64,000 bases of DNA from Mojavia pulchra JT2-VF2 (GCA_019359325.1 JAHHHN010000027.1:1-64000); one strand, 5' to 3'; shown: positions 17,645-27,876, counted from the first letter of the stretch. Made by a program: numbers and translations. The notes: generated by a model from the letters alone, not told the origin.

Positions 17645-17806
17645 ATGCCAACTTATATATGTAATGTCTGTGGCTATACATATGACCCAGAAATAGGCGA
17701 TCCAGATGGAGGAATAGAACCGGGGAAAGCCTTTGAAGATTTGCCAGAAGATTGGGTATGTCCGGTTTGCGGCGCAGGTAAAGAGGAATTTGCACCAGAA
17801 GAATAA
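17645..17806 (+). CDS. Rubredoxin
   Basis: This 53-residue protein is a soluble rubredoxin: [18 protein letters not shown] near the start and [10 protein letters not shown] at the end give the two CxxC knuckles that hold a single Fe(Cys)4. The ATG at 17645 follows AGGGAAAGGA and gives the standard rubredoxin length. There is no C-terminal membrane anchor, so it is not the RubA photosystem assembly rubredoxin. It probably serves as an electron donor, for instance to flavoproteins or peroxide detoxification. The flavoprotein gene follows 48 bp downstream on the same strand. Confidence 0.95.
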   Translation: MPTYICNVCGYTYDPEIGDPDGGIEPGKAFEDLPEDWVCPVCGAGKEEFAPEE

Positions 17807-17854
17807 TAGTCAAGATAACAGTTAGTCTAGAAAGTAAGTGTTACTGAGATAGTT

Positions 17855-19099
17855 TTGAAATTGTTGCCGTTAAAAATTGTAGTTATTGGAGGGGGGGCAT
17901 CGGGTTTTTTTGGCGCGATCGCCTGTGCTACAGTCAATCCTCATGCCCAAATCACGTTACTCGAAGCCAGCCGTCAACCATTGGCGAAAGTTCGCATTTC
18001 TGGTGGGGGACGCTGTAATGTCACTCATGCTTGCTTTGAAGCCGATAGACTAGTGCAGAATTACCCCAGAGGTGGAAAAGCCTTGCGGGGTGCTTTCACT
18101 CGCTTTCAAGCTCAAGATACCGTAGCTTGGTTTGCTGCCCACGGAGTAAAGCTAAAAACAGAAGCTGATGGGCGGATGTTTCCTATCACCGATAATTCAG
18201 CCACAATTGTTGACTGTCTGATGAACACGGCAAAAGCATCTGGAGTAGAAGTCCACATTGGAACACCAGTTGTCGCAGTTAAACGAAAAAGCGAAACGCC
18301 TGGATTTGAGATTTTTCTCAAGTCAGGAGAAAAGTATGAGTGCGATCGCTTGCTGCTAGCAACAGGAAGCAGCCTTGTAGGTTATAAAATAGCTCAGGAG
18401 TTAGGTCATCAAATTGAACCGCCCGTCCCTTCATTATTTACCTTTAACATTCTCGATCCAAAGCTGAGGGCACTAGCTGGAGTGAGTGTTAATCCTGTAA
18501 AGTTGCGGTTGCTTGTTAATGGCAAATCTCCACTAGAACAAACTGGGCCATTACTCATGACTCACTGGGGTTTAAGTGGCCCATCTGTCCTCAAGCTTTC
18601 GGCTTGGGGTGCAAGAGTTTTGCATGAAAGCCGCTATCAAGCCAAATTATTAATTAATTGGCTGCCTCATTTACAGCAAGAACAAGTGCGGCAAAAAATT
18701 TTAGATGTCAAGAATGAATGGGCAAAGCGCCCAATAATATTGCATCGTGGTGTTGACTTACCCCACCGCCTCTGGCAATACATTATCACCCGTGTCGATA
18801 TAACTACAGAAGACCGCTGGGCAGGACTAGCCAACAAAACTTTAAATAGCCTAGTCCAAGAACTAACTCAGGGAGAATACTTAATTGCAGGTAAAGGTGT
18901 CTTTAAAGAAGAATTTGTCACTTGTGGGGGAGTTAAGCTCAAAGAAGTCAACTTTAAAACCATGGAAAGTAAGTTGGTTCCAGGGCTATACTTTGCTGGA
19001 GAAGTATTAGATATTGATGGCGTGACTGGTGGGTTTAACTTTCAAAGTGCTTGGACTACCGCCCATTTAGCTGGACAGGCAATGGGAACTAGCGATTAG
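17855..19099 (+). CDS. HI0933/BaiN-family FAD-dependent oxidoreductase
   Basis: This 414-residue flavoprotein has an N-terminal Rossmann FAD-binding motif (VVIGGGASGFFGAIACA), the family signature KVRISGGGRCNVTH near residues 45-60, and the C-terminal FAD-contacting segment GLYFAGEVLDIDGVTGGFNF. These match the HI0933/YhiN family of largely uncharacterised oxidoreductases. Related BaiN reduces bile-acid intermediates, which is unlikely here. The start is a TTG at 17855 and is slightly uncertain. Rubredoxin immediately upstream could be its electron partner, but this is inference. Confidence 0.9.
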   Translation: MKLLPLKIVVIGGGASGFFGAIACATVNPHAQITLLEASRQPLAKVRISGGGRCNVTHACFEADRLVQNYPRGGKALRGAFTRFQAQDTVAWFAAHGVKLKTEADGRMFPITDNSATIVDCLMNTAKASGVEVHIGTPVVAVKRKSETPGFEIFLKSGEKYECDRLLLATGSSLVGYKIAQELGHQIEPPVPSLFTFNILDPKLRALAGVSVNPVKLRLLVNGKSPLEQTGPLLMTHWGLSGPSVLKLSAWGARVLHESRYQAKLLINWLPHLQQEQVRQKILDVKNEWAKRPIILHRGVDLPHRLWQYIITRVDITTEDRWAGLANKTLNSLVQELTQGEYLIAGKGVFKEEFVTCGGVKLKEVNFKTMESKLVPGLYFAGEVLDIDGVTGGFNFQSAWTTAHLAGQAMGTSD

Positions 19100-19885
19100 G
19101 TAAAATTTATGTTCCGTCTCCGTACTTGCGCGGTAATTCTATCACAAATACGTAATTAAATATTTTCTTTATATTATCAACACAAACTCAATTTAGTTTA
19201 GACATAAAAATTAAATACTCGGTAAAGATGCGATGAATTACGTAGTTTTGAAACCAAGAAATGTTAACTTCTTACAAGGAAGGGTCTTTTATTAAACACT
19301 AAAGTTAAGTTAGATGAGGAAAATCGGACTAAATCTATTGAGAAATCTACTTCCTGAACTTCCTTGCTCTATAAAGATGACTCCAACAAGTATCATTTAT
19401 TGAGCAAATCCTGAAAAACAAGTCATATTAGGGAAGGCAAGCTCGGAAATTTATGTATGATAAGCTTTTCAGAGATTAGAGAAGTAGAGCCTAAGGAAGT
19501 ACATAAAAGCTGCTGTAGCTGTAGTCAAAAGGCAAAATGGCGAAGTAACTTGCAATTACCAAGCTAGGGAAATAAATAATTAGCTACCCAAATTAAGAGA
19601 ACAACCCCTAGTAATTGCAACTCTTCACTACGGAATCCAACAATCACGAAGTAGTAGAACAGAATATGTATAACTCTTTGGTTATGAACTATCAAAAATT
19701 TGACGAGGCCGAGATTTCTGTGCAGATATAACTTGCTCACACATTTCAACTGATAGTGAATCGCTCTCAGGTTATACCTCTACCTAACGATATATTCCTA
19801 AAGATAGATTTTATATCAAATCACCTCAATGTGCAATCAGACACCCCAAATGTCGTTGATAACTTAACTAATCGAAGCAAAAGTT
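19100..19885. other. Long intergenic region before the exopolysaccharide locus
   Basis: About 790 bases without a credible gene; a 61-residue minus-strand frame near 19564-19749 shows no family feature. AT-rich throughout. It probably contains the promoter of the exopolysaccharide cluster, which starts at 19886. No tRNA or palindromic repeat was seen. Confidence 0.5.
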
Positions 19886-21325
19886 ATGACAACTAAAACT
19901 GTAACAACTACCCAATTAAGAGAAGCGCCTATAGATTTGCGTGCGTCTGTATTTGGCAGAATGCGGAAGGGCTTATGGTGGCTACGATTAATCACACTAA
20001 TTTCTGGAGACTGTATTCTTCTATTCGTAGCTTGGACGTTAGCTAAATATCATACTAATGCTGTAGTATTTCCTTGGCATACACCTAGTAGCTTTTCATC
20101 GCTGTTAATCACCATTGCTATTCAAATAGGAGCGCTAGCTATCCAAGGCAATTATCAACCAGGTAAAAAGCGTTATGACTATTTGAATATTATCAAAACG
20201 CTGACTTTTGCCCATGGACTAATACTGGTTGTATGTTTTTTATATCAACCAATTGTAGAAATTACACGCTCAACATTAATATGGTCATGGTTGCTCAGCA
20301 CATCTTTTATTTGTGCTGGTAGACTTGTAGCAAATATTACCCTTGAATACCTTCGTCAGCAACAAATATTAGGACGTTCTTCTGTTTTTATCATTTGCGA
20401 TCCTGAAGAAAACGAAAAGTTCATTAGCTTCATTAACAAAGAAAAGCGTTACATGATCCGTGGCACTGCAAGTGCTAAATGCTTGGATAGATATCGTCGT
20501 CAGGAGACCTTAGAAAAGCTTAATCAATTAGGAGTAACAGAAGTTTTTGTTGCCTGGAATGCCATAAAGAATAGAATGTTTTTGCGTTGGCTATTTCAGG
20601 CATCTGGCATAACGGTACATCTCTTGTCGATGGATCTGAAACCAATTTACAGAAATGTAGAATTTAATCAAATCGGGGGGGTTACTTGTCTAAGTTTAGA
20701 TTGTCCAATAATTACAGGTAAAGACTTTTGGATAAAGCGGAGTTTAGATTTCTGCGTAGCTGCAACATTTGTATTGTTAACACTTCCTATCTATATAATC
20801 ATTGCTATAGCTATCAAACTAGACTCCCCAGGCCCAGTATTTTACAGACAGACCCGTATAGGTCTACGTGGGCAACCCTTTAAAGTGTGGAAGTTCCGAA
20901 CTATGAGGGCAGATGCAGAAAAACTGCAAAGAGAGTTAGAAGCATTAAATGAAACTAGAGATGGTATTATCTTCAAAATCAAAAGTGATCCTCGCATCAC
21001 CCGTGTAGGTGCATTTCTCCGTCGTTATAGCTTAGACGAGTTACCGCAGCTTTTTAACGTTCTGTGTGGAGAAATGAGTTTAGTTGGGCCTCGTCCTCTA
21101 CCAACTAGAGATGTCGATAGATTTTCCGAACACCATTTTATTCGACATGAAGTTTTACCTGGGATTACTGGACTTTGGCAAGTTTCAGGACGTTCTAACG
21201 TTGTAGATTTTGAACAAGTGATACAACTTGATCTTAGCTACATCGAAAATTGGTCACTTTGGCTAGATTTTGAAATTTTGCTCAAAACAGTTAAAGTGGT
21301 TGTGACAAAAGAAGGTGCTTACTAG
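19886..21325 (+). CDS. Polyprenyl-phosphate glycosyl-1-phosphate transferase (priming enzyme)
   Basis: This 479-residue membrane protein starts exopolysaccharide repeat-unit assembly by moving a sugar-1-phosphate onto undecaprenyl phosphate. It has four N-terminal membrane helices, a central CoA-binding-like domain (about 150-265), a fifth helix (AATFVLLTLPIYIIIAIAI) and the C-terminal bacterial sugar transferase domain. The catalytic domain contains SPGPVFYRQTRIG, KFRTMRADAE, RRYSLDELPQLFNVL and MSLVGPRPLP. It belongs to the WcaJ/WbaP type. It opens a co-directional gene series up to 37460, so it probably defines the start of the locus. The donor sugar is unknown. Confidence 0.93.
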   Translation: MTTKTVTTTQLREAPIDLRASVFGRMRKGLWWLRLITLISGDCILLFVAWTLAKYHTNAVVFPWHTPSSFSSLLITIAIQIGALAIQGNYQPGKKRYDYLNIIKTLTFAHGLILVVCFLYQPIVEITRSTLIWSWLLSTSFICAGRLVANITLEYLRQQQILGRSSVFIICDPEENEKFISFINKEKRYMIRGTASAKCLDRYRRQETLEKLNQLGVTEVFVAWNAIKNRMFLRWLFQASGITVHLLSMDLKPIYRNVEFNQIGGVTCLSLDCPIITGKDFWIKRSLDFCVAATFVLLTLPIYIIIAIAIKLDSPGPVFYRQTRIGLRGQPFKVWKFRTMRADAEKLQRELEALNETRDGIIFKIKSDPRITRVGAFLRRYSLDELPQLFNVLCGEMSLVGPRPLPTRDVDRFSEHHFIRHEVLPGITGLWQVSGRSNVVDFEQVIQLDLSYIENWSLWLDFEILLKTVKVVVTKEGAY

Positions 21326-21367
21326 CAGAACAAATTGTTCCTTATTATCTGGTGTAGATGATTTAAC

Positions 21368-22381
21368 ATGAAACTAGTTTCTGTCATTATTCCAGTTTAT
21401 CGAGCTGAAAAATATATTGCGGCTACGGTGCAATCTGTTCTTGACCAAACCTATAAAAATTTTGAGTTGCTAATTATTGATGATGGTTCCCCCGACAAAA
21501 GCGTAGAGATTTGCCAACAATTTACAGACCCCAGGATTAAAATTATCCGCCAAGAAAATCGGGGTGTAGCCGCAGCAAGGAATCAGGGAATTTGTGCATC
21601 TGAAGGTCAATATATTGCTTTTCTAGACGCTGACGATCTCTGGAAACCGACAAAACTAGAAAAGCACGTCAATCATTTAGATAACTTGCCAGACGTGGGA
21701 GTTAGCTATAGTTACGCTGCTTTCATTAATGCCGAGGGTCAACCTCTCGGTCTTTATCAGCTGCCTAAGACAAAAAATATTACGCCTCTTCACATACTTT
21801 TGCGCGATCCTATTGGCAGCGGGTCGAATTTGGTTGCTCGTCGAGAAGTTTTTGAAGCAATTAAATTTAAAAGCAATCTTGACAGTACTGTAAAAGACTT
21901 TTATTTCGATGAAGATCGGCAATTGCACCCCTCAGAAGATACTGAGTGTTGGCTGCGGATGACTATGAAGTCTGATCTGAAATTTGAGGGAATTCCTGAA
22001 GTTTTGATTCAGTATCGAATGCATTCAGGGGGATATTCTCATCAGTTCTCTAAGAAGGCAGCATCCTGGGATAAACTTCTGGAAAAAGCCCACACCTATG
22101 CTCCAGAACTAATGGAGCAATGGGAAAATGCTGCTAGAGCTTATCAGCTCACTGCCATAGCTCGCAGAGCCGTTAATCAGGGAGCGGGTGGGATAGCAGT
22201 AGAACTAAACCACCGAGCATTAGCTTCTTATTGGCGCATCATATTAGAGGAGCCGCGCCGCACACTGCTCACCCTCGTGGCTGCCTATTTACTCTTGATG
22301 TTACCAAAACCTCTATACAGTCGGATGCAGAGCTTGGCTTTTGAGACTGTCTCTGCCACTCAAAAACGCCGCCTGACTTAA
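21368..22381 (+). CDS. GT2-family glycosyltransferase
   Basis: This 337-residue GT-A glycosyltransferase starts with KLVSVIIPVYRAEKYIAATV, followed by LLIIDDGSPDKS and the metal-binding AFLDADDLW motif. The C-terminal part contains SEDTECWLRM and YRMHSGGYS, the usual place of the catalytic base and acceptor loop. It ends with a hydrophobic stretch (LTLVAAYLLLML) that may associate with the membrane. It lies 42 bp after the priming enzyme and presumably adds one residue of the repeat unit. Confidence 0.92.
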   Translation: MKLVSVIIPVYRAEKYIAATVQSVLDQTYKNFELLIIDDGSPDKSVEICQQFTDPRIKIIRQENRGVAAARNQGICASEGQYIAFLDADDLWKPTKLEKHVNHLDNLPDVGVSYSYAAFINAEGQPLGLYQLPKTKNITPLHILLRDPIGSGSNLVARREVFEAIKFKSNLDSTVKDFYFDEDRQLHPSEDTECWLRMTMKSDLKFEGIPEVLIQYRMHSGGYSHQFSKKAASWDKLLEKAHTYAPELMEQWENAARAYQLTAIARRAVNQGAGGIAVELNHRALASYWRIILEEPRRTLLTLVAAYLLLMLPKPLYSRMQSLAFETVSATQKRRLT

Positions 22382-22488
22382 TGGGAGCGTACCGGAAAAA
22401 ATTGCATCCAATCTGGAGTTAGCTGAGAAAAATTGCCCATTTAAACAAGATTATAGCGACATAAATCAACTATTTATTTTGATAACCG

Positions 22489-24171
22489 ATGAAGACACCT
22501 GTAATTGCTATTGGATTAGATGCGGCAGATCCAGTGTTGTTAGAAAACTGGATGTCCCAAGGACATCTTAAAAATATCAGTCAAATCCGCCAACAAGGGA
22601 TTTACGGACGGCTCAACAACTTCGTCAATTACAATGGCGTTTCTACAGAGTTTTCAGCAACTGAGCCATCGTGGGTGGCGTTTTTGACGGGTTGCTTACC
22701 TAATAAAACAGGATATTGGGACACGATCAAATATGAGGCGAGTAATTATAAAACTAGCTGTGACATCATTAACGGCGGATATGACTACAAAGAATATCCA
22801 CCTTTTTATGCTTTAGGCGATCACTACCGGGTAGCAACCTTTGATGTTCCTGTAACAACGCTATCTGAGCAAATAAATGGTTTGCAAGTTTTAGGCTGGG
22901 GAGGACATTTTCCTTTTACCCCTAGCCATTCTCTGCCAAGTGGCCTCTTGCCAAGCTTGAACGATAAGTATGGCAAAAGCACTATTCTCCATAACGACAC
23001 AGGGATTTGGTGGGATCGCCATTATATTGAATGGCTTCAGAAAGAACTCAAGCAAACTATTAACACTCGCTCGGCTATTTGCCGTGATTTGCTCAAGCGC
23101 GAAGACTGGGACTTGTTTTTGACAGTATTTAGCGAAACTCATTCGGCGGGTCACGACTTTTGGCACTTAAGCCAGCCGGATCACCCCCTCTACTCTTACA
23201 AGAAGCTGAGAAAAGGCGTTGCTGGAGACCCTATACTTAACGCTTTTGAACAAGTAGACCAGGCGATCGGAGATATTCTAGCTGAAATTCCCGACCACGC
23301 CTATGTCGTTTTATTTTCTGTACACGGTATGGGAGTCAACATCACTGATATGTTGAGTATGACATTTCTCCCGGAAATACTCTATCGCTATAACTTTCCT
23401 GGAAAAGTCGGTCTTGCTCCTGGCAAATTAGGAGAAACTCCGCCGCCATTGCGGACTAATCCCATAAGAAAGTACTGGTTAGGGGAAGTTTGGCGGCAAA
23501 AGTATGAAGCCAATACGCTTAAGCGCTTCTTGAAACCTTTGACTCCTTGCAGGTTTTTACACTCTGGCCCAAATGACTTAATCTCGCCTTACCAGCTAGC
23601 ACAGCAGCAAGATGATTTGGCTTACATGCCGGCTAGATGGTACGCTCCCCTTTGGCCTCAAATGAAAGCGTTTGCTCTGCCAAACTTCTCAGACGGACAT
23701 ATCCGGATTAACCTGCAAGGACGAGAACCAGAAGGTATTGTTAGTCCTTGCGAATATGACGGTCTCTGCACTGAACTGACAGAAATGCTCTATCGTCTCA
23801 AGGATGCTAGGACAGGAGAGCTATTAGTAAAAGATGTGGTTCGGACGCGGCATTCTCCTACCGAAAATGACCCTAAATTACCAGATGCCGATTTAGTAGT
23901 AATGTGGCACGATCGCCCAACTGATATCGTTGATAGTCCTGATATTGGACGTATAGGCCCGATCATTTACTATCGCCCTGGTGGTCACAGACCAAGAGGA
24001 TTTTTAATGGCAAAGGGGCCGAACATTGCTCCTGGTTCTAGTTTGCCAGAAGGTCAAATTTTAGATTTGGCTCCGACTATTTTGGAATTAATGGGTGCGC
24101 CGATTCCCGATTACTTTGATGGGAAATCTTTGTTACCATTTTTCGCCGCTAAATCGGCTGTTGCGATTTAA
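22489..24171 (+). CDS. Alkaline-phosphatase-superfamily protein (phosphodiesterase/pyrophosphatase-like)
   Basis: This 560-residue protein has the alkaline-phosphatase-fold pattern: VIAIGLDAADPVLLENW at the start, EPSWVAFLTGCLPNKTG with the nucleophile region, ETHSAGHDFWH with metal-binding histidines, and GGHRPRGFLMAKGPNI near the C-terminus. The usual S-D-H-G metal motif reads FSVHGMG, with Val in place of Asp, so one metal site may be altered. There is no signal peptide. Family members hydrolyse nucleotide-sugars, phosphodiesters or transfer phospho-groups. In this locus it could modify the polymer or recycle a lipid- or nucleotide-linked sugar. It ends 9 bp before the polymerase gene. Confidence 0.85.
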   Translation: MKTPVIAIGLDAADPVLLENWMSQGHLKNISQIRQQGIYGRLNNFVNYNGVSTEFSATEPSWVAFLTGCLPNKTGYWDTIKYEASNYKTSCDIINGGYDYKEYPPFYALGDHYRVATFDVPVTTLSEQINGLQVLGWGGHFPFTPSHSLPSGLLPSLNDKYGKSTILHNDTGIWWDRHYIEWLQKELKQTINTRSAICRDLLKREDWDLFLTVFSETHSAGHDFWHLSQPDHPLYSYKKLRKGVAGDPILNAFEQVDQAIGDILAEIPDHAYVVLFSVHGMGVNITDMLSMTFLPEILYRYNFPGKVGLAPGKLGETPPPLRTNPIRKYWLGEVWRQKYEANTLKRFLKPLTPCRFLHSGPNDLISPYQLAQQQDDLAYMPARWYAPLWPQMKAFALPNFSDGHIRINLQGREPEGIVSPCEYDGLCTELTEMLYRLKDARTGELLVKDVVRTRHSPTENDPKLPDADLVVMWHDRPTDIVDSPDIGRIGPIIYYRPGGHRPRGFLMAKGPNIAPGSSLPEGQILDLAPTILELMGAPIPDYFDGKSLLPFFAAKSAVAI

Positions 24172-24180
24172 GAGGCAAAA

Positions 24181-25488
24181 ATGAAAAAAATTCTAGTATT
24201 GGCTGAACAAGTATTCACAATTGTGTCCTTGGTACTTTATTCCGGGGGGCCTCTAACTGTAATTCTTTCAGGAGGTTCTAGCGAAGGAGATGTAACACCA
24301 GGAGGCCCAACTGAGTTTCCCCTAATTCAGATACTCTTCTTTTTAAATTATTTACTGACATTTATCCTCCTCGTTATGCGATGGAAAAAGGTGATTTATG
24401 TCTTTAGTAAAGATAAATTTATCTGGTTATTAGTAGGGATTGCCGTAGCATCGGTATTTTGGTCATTTACCCCAACAATGACCAGAACTCGTGGTATAGC
24501 TTTAGTTGGCACAAGCTTATTTGGACTTTACCTAGCTTCCCGATACAGCATTAGAGAGCAACTAAAGTTACTGGTTTGGACATTTGGCATAGTACTTGCA
24601 TTGAGTCTGATATTTGCCGTGGCATTACCCAAATATGGGATTATGGGTGGAATTCACGCAGGAGCTTGGCGGGGAATCTACGTACACAAAAATGTTTTCG
24701 GCAAAATAATGGTGCTGAGTTCCTTAATCTTTTTGCTTTTAGCTATGGAGGCCAAACGAAAGCGTTGGTTGTCGTGGTTTGGTTTGGCATTGTCAATTTG
24801 CTTGTTATTACTTTCAAAGTCAACAACATCTCTGATAAACGTAGTAACGCTCCTCACCTTAGTACCTATTTACCAAACTTTCCGATGGCGTTATCACTTG
24901 ATGATTCCTGCCGTTATTGCCATAATTACAATTGGTGGTAGTTTGTCTCTATGGTTAAGTTCTAATGCCGCAAATTTACTGAACGCGCTTGGTAAGGATA
25001 CAACACTAACTGGCCGTGCAGATATGTGGCCTTACATGATGGATATGATTTGGAAGCAGCCTTGGTTGGGTTATGGGTATAATGGATTCTGGCAAGGCTG
25101 GGATAGTCCGGCTGCCTATGTCTGGCGTGCAGCGAGGTGGTCACCACCCAATTCCCATAATGGACTTTTAGATCTTTGGCTCGATTTGGGGTTGTTAGGA
25201 GTATTAGTATTTTTGGTTGGATTTGCAACAACTTTAGCCAATGGACTAGCCTGGTTACGTCTGAACAAATCCTCAGAGGGTTTTTGGCCATTATTGTACT
25301 TAACATACCTGTTCCAGGCAAACTTAAGTGAAAGCTCTCTGATGATCCGCAACGATATTTTTTGGGTACTCTACGTAGCAGTCGCACTTTCTTTATATAT
25401 ATTGCCTAAACAACAAGCAAAATTCTTGACAAGAAGGCCAGATAAACAATTGTTTGGATCAAAAATGAGCGATTTAAATGCTCTTTAG
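24181..25488 (+). CDS. Wzy-like O-antigen polymerase/ligase family protein
   Basis: This 435-residue integral membrane protein has about ten hydrophobic helices and a large periplasmic loop near residues 265-330. That loop contains GRADMWPYMMDMIWKQPWLG and PNSHNGLLDLWLDLG, the signature of the O-antigen ligase/Wzy polymerase family. In this context it is most likely the polymerase that joins lipid-linked repeat units on the outer face of the membrane. It is followed by a Wzx-like flippase, giving the standard Wzx/Wzy pair. Ligase activity cannot be excluded. Confidence 0.9.
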   Translation: MKKILVLAEQVFTIVSLVLYSGGPLTVILSGGSSEGDVTPGGPTEFPLIQILFFLNYLLTFILLVMRWKKVIYVFSKDKFIWLLVGIAVASVFWSFTPTMTRTRGIALVGTSLFGLYLASRYSIREQLKLLVWTFGIVLALSLIFAVALPKYGIMGGIHAGAWRGIYVHKNVFGKIMVLSSLIFLLLAMEAKRKRWLSWFGLALSICLLLLSKSTTSLINVVTLLTLVPIYQTFRWRYHLMIPAVIAIITIGGSLSLWLSSNAANLLNALGKDTTLTGRADMWPYMMDMIWKQPWLGYGYNGFWQGWDSPAAYVWRAARWSPPNSHNGLLDLWLDLGLLGVLVFLVGFATTLANGLAWLRLNKSSEGFWPLLYLTYLFQANLSESSLMIRNDIFWVLYVAVALSLYILPKQQAKFLTRRPDKQLFGSKMSDLNAL

Positions 25489-25570
25489 CGTGCCTAGTTG
25501 CATATTCTAACAACCTATGGTACAGGGAAATTTGAGGCAAATGAACTAAGAATTATAATTTAAATTAAAA

Positions 25571-26863
25571 ATGACGAATTTAAATGCTTTGCGATCGCGC
25601 CTTGCTAGCTTATTTCAGAAACCTATGGTGCGGGGCACTTTGTGGATTCTGATTGCTCAAGGGCTACGTATAGTTTTGCAAGCCCTCTACTTCGTAATTA
25701 TTGCTCGTGCCTTAGGAGTAGAACAATATGGGGAGTTTGTTGGAGCAACAGCACTAGTAGCGATTCTATCTCCTTTTGCTGGTTTAGGCAGCGATACTCT
25801 TCTTCTCAAAAATGTAGCAAGAAATAGAGCTTTATTTAGGGATTACTGGGGAAATGCCCTGTTTATGATTTCTGTTACGGGGCTGGGATTGATGGTTTTA
25901 TTAATACTGCTTGCTCCAATCTTCTTACCTAGAACAATCTCTCCTTTATTACTATTGTTAGTTGCTCTGAGTGATTTATTTTTTACAAGTATTGTCTTTG
26001 TATCTACTCAATCTTTTCAAGCTGTTGATCGCCTAAGTCTAACAGCTCAGATAAGTACATTTGCGATGTTGACTAAAGTTCTTGCTGCGATCGCCCTAAT
26101 GCATTTTTATACTCAAGCCAGCACCATAGACTGGGCTTATTTGTACTTAGCCAGCAGCGCAGTTTCAGCATTGCTAGCGATTTTAGTTGTTAATCGCTTG
26201 CTAGGAACTCCAAAACTGGCACTATCCCGTATCAAACCTGAGCTTGCCGATGGTTTTTTCTTTGCCATCGGTGCTTCTTCCTATACGATTTATAATGACA
26301 TTGACAAGACAATGCTGGCACGCCTTTCAACTTTAGAGGCTACAGGCATATATGCAGCAGCTTACCGCTTGATTGACGTGGCATTTGTACCAGTGCGTTC
26401 TATAACAGCCGCAGCTTATGCACATTTCTTTCGAGAGGGGAAAAATGGTATTAGTAGCGCTTTAACTCTTGCCAAGCAACTAGTAAAAATTGCAGGTTCT
26501 TACGGATTAATCGCAGGCATAGGGTTGCTATTATTCGCTCCAGTGGTGCCTTATGTGTTAGGAAATGAATATGCGATCGCAGTGGAAGCCTTACGTTGGT
26601 TGGCACCGATTCCCTTTTTTAGAGCTGTACAGTGTTTTGGTGCTGATGCACTTAGCGGTGCAGGATACCAGGGTTTGCGCAGTGCCGTACAAGTAATCAT
26701 AGCTTTATTCAATATCCTGCTCAACCTGTGGCTAATTCCCCTTTATTCATGGAAGGGAGCCGCCTGGTCTAGTTTGGCTTCTGATGGGCTGCTAATGCTT
26801 TTGATATGGGCGCTGTTAGCTTTTATGCACCGACAACATAGCTCAAATTCTCAAGGAGGATAA
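25571..26863 (+). CDS. Wzx-like oligosaccharide flippase
   Basis: This 430-residue polytopic membrane protein has about twelve helices in the pattern of the RfbX/Wzx (MVF superfamily) flippases: GTLWILIAQGLRIVLQALYF, ARALGVEQYGEFVGA, AIGASSYTIYNDIDKTML and VEALRWLAPIPFFRAVQC. It should move undecaprenyl-linked repeat units across the plasma membrane for polymerisation by the Wzy-like protein encoded just upstream. It ends 4 bp before the next gene, so translation is probably coupled. Confidence 0.92.
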   Translation: MTNLNALRSRLASLFQKPMVRGTLWILIAQGLRIVLQALYFVIIARALGVEQYGEFVGATALVAILSPFAGLGSDTLLLKNVARNRALFRDYWGNALFMISVTGLGLMVLLILLAPIFLPRTISPLLLLLVALSDLFFTSIVFVSTQSFQAVDRLSLTAQISTFAMLTKVLAAIALMHFYTQASTIDWAYLYLASSAVSALLAILVVNRLLGTPKLALSRIKPELADGFFFAIGASSYTIYNDIDKTMLARLSTLEATGIYAAAYRLIDVAFVPVRSITAAAYAHFFREGKNGISSALTLAKQLVKIAGSYGLIAGIGLLLFAPVVPYVLGNEYAIAVEALRWLAPIPFFRAVQCFGADALSGAGYQGLRSAVQVIIALFNILLNLWLIPLYSWKGAAWSSLASDGLLMLLIWALLAFMHRQHSSNSQGG

Positions 26864-26867
26864 TTTA

Positions 26868-27854
26868 ATGAAAGATTGCTGCGTCAGTTTGCAAATTAAC
26901 CTAGCTCCCACCGATTTACCCCATGCAGTGCATATATTACCGCATCAGCTTCGGCAATGGGCAGCACAGGTGAATGAAGTTGTGCTGATATTGGATACAC
27001 ATCGAAGCCGTGGGCGTTTTGCCGAGGGTTGGGAGGAAAGGCTTCCCAAAATGCGGCTTTTATTAGACAAATGTTGTGCCGATTATCCAAACACATATCT
27101 GCGAGAAGTAGATTACTCTCCTGAAGCTATGGCTAGTGTTGGCTCCTTATTTTTTGGTCAACAGTCAGTCCCGACAAAAGACTTCCGGGGTGGTCCCTTC
27201 TATTCATACTTCTTTGGCTTGTATGCTGCCAAGCATAATTATGTATTTCACATGGACTCAGACCTCATGTTTGGCGGTGGTAGTTCAACTTGGATTGCTG
27301 AGGCTGTACAACTTTTAATTGAGAAAACTGACATTTTAACTTGCAGTCCCCTACCTGGGCCACCAACTTCTGACGGGCAATTGAAAACACAAACTGCTGA
27401 ATTAGAATCTTATAACTCTTTGGCTTTTCGTTTTTCCCATTTTAGTTCGAGGCTCTTTTTGCTAGACAAGCAGCGTTTTGCCTCTAAAATTAAACAACTG
27501 CCTTTAAACCCTCCTTCTATAAGCAATATCGTCAAAGCTTGGTTCGAGGGAAATCCAGCCTACGAATTGCCAGAAATACTTTTCAGCCAAGCTATGTCAA
27601 AACATGGGCTGTTTCGAGTTGACTTTTTGGGTCACGAACCTGGAATGTGGTCTATTCATCCTCCTTACCGCTCAGATCTGTTTTATCAAAAACTCCCCGA
27701 AATAATTCAACGAATTGAAACTGGCAATATTCCTGAAGCGCAACGTGGAGATTACGATCTTAATGACTGCTTAATAGACTGGACAGATGCCCGAATGGCT
27801 TTGCAGAAGAAATACTGGCGTAGACGTCTCATCAAGAGACTGCTCCCTATTTAA
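26868..27854 (+). CDS. Glycosyltransferase-like protein with DxD motif
   Basis: This 328-residue protein begins KDCCVSLQINLAPTDLPHAV and carries HNYVFHMDSDLMFGGGSS, whose DSD motif is typical of metal-binding in GT-A glycosyltransferases. A later FLGHEPGMWSIHPPYRS may supply acceptor or catalytic residues. The N-terminal half lacks the usual VSIIIPxYN opening of GT2, so it belongs to a less common subgroup. Its ATG is 4 bp after the flippase stop, with AGGAGG upstream, which places it firmly in the operon. Sugar specificity unknown. Confidence 0.75.
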   Translation: MKDCCVSLQINLAPTDLPHAVHILPHQLRQWAAQVNEVVLILDTHRSRGRFAEGWEERLPKMRLLLDKCCADYPNTYLREVDYSPEAMASVGSLFFGQQSVPTKDFRGGPFYSYFFGLYAAKHNYVFHMDSDLMFGGGSSTWIAEAVQLLIEKTDILTCSPLPGPPTSDGQLKTQTAELESYNSLAFRFSHFSSRLFLLDKQRFASKIKQLPLNPPSISNIVKAWFEGNPAYELPEILFSQAMSKHGLFRVDFLGHEPGMWSIHPPYRSDLFYQKLPEIIQRIETGNIPEAQRGDYDLNDCLIDWTDARMALQKKYWRRRLIKRLLPI

Positions 27855-27876
27855 GGTTATAAAATTTACACATTTT

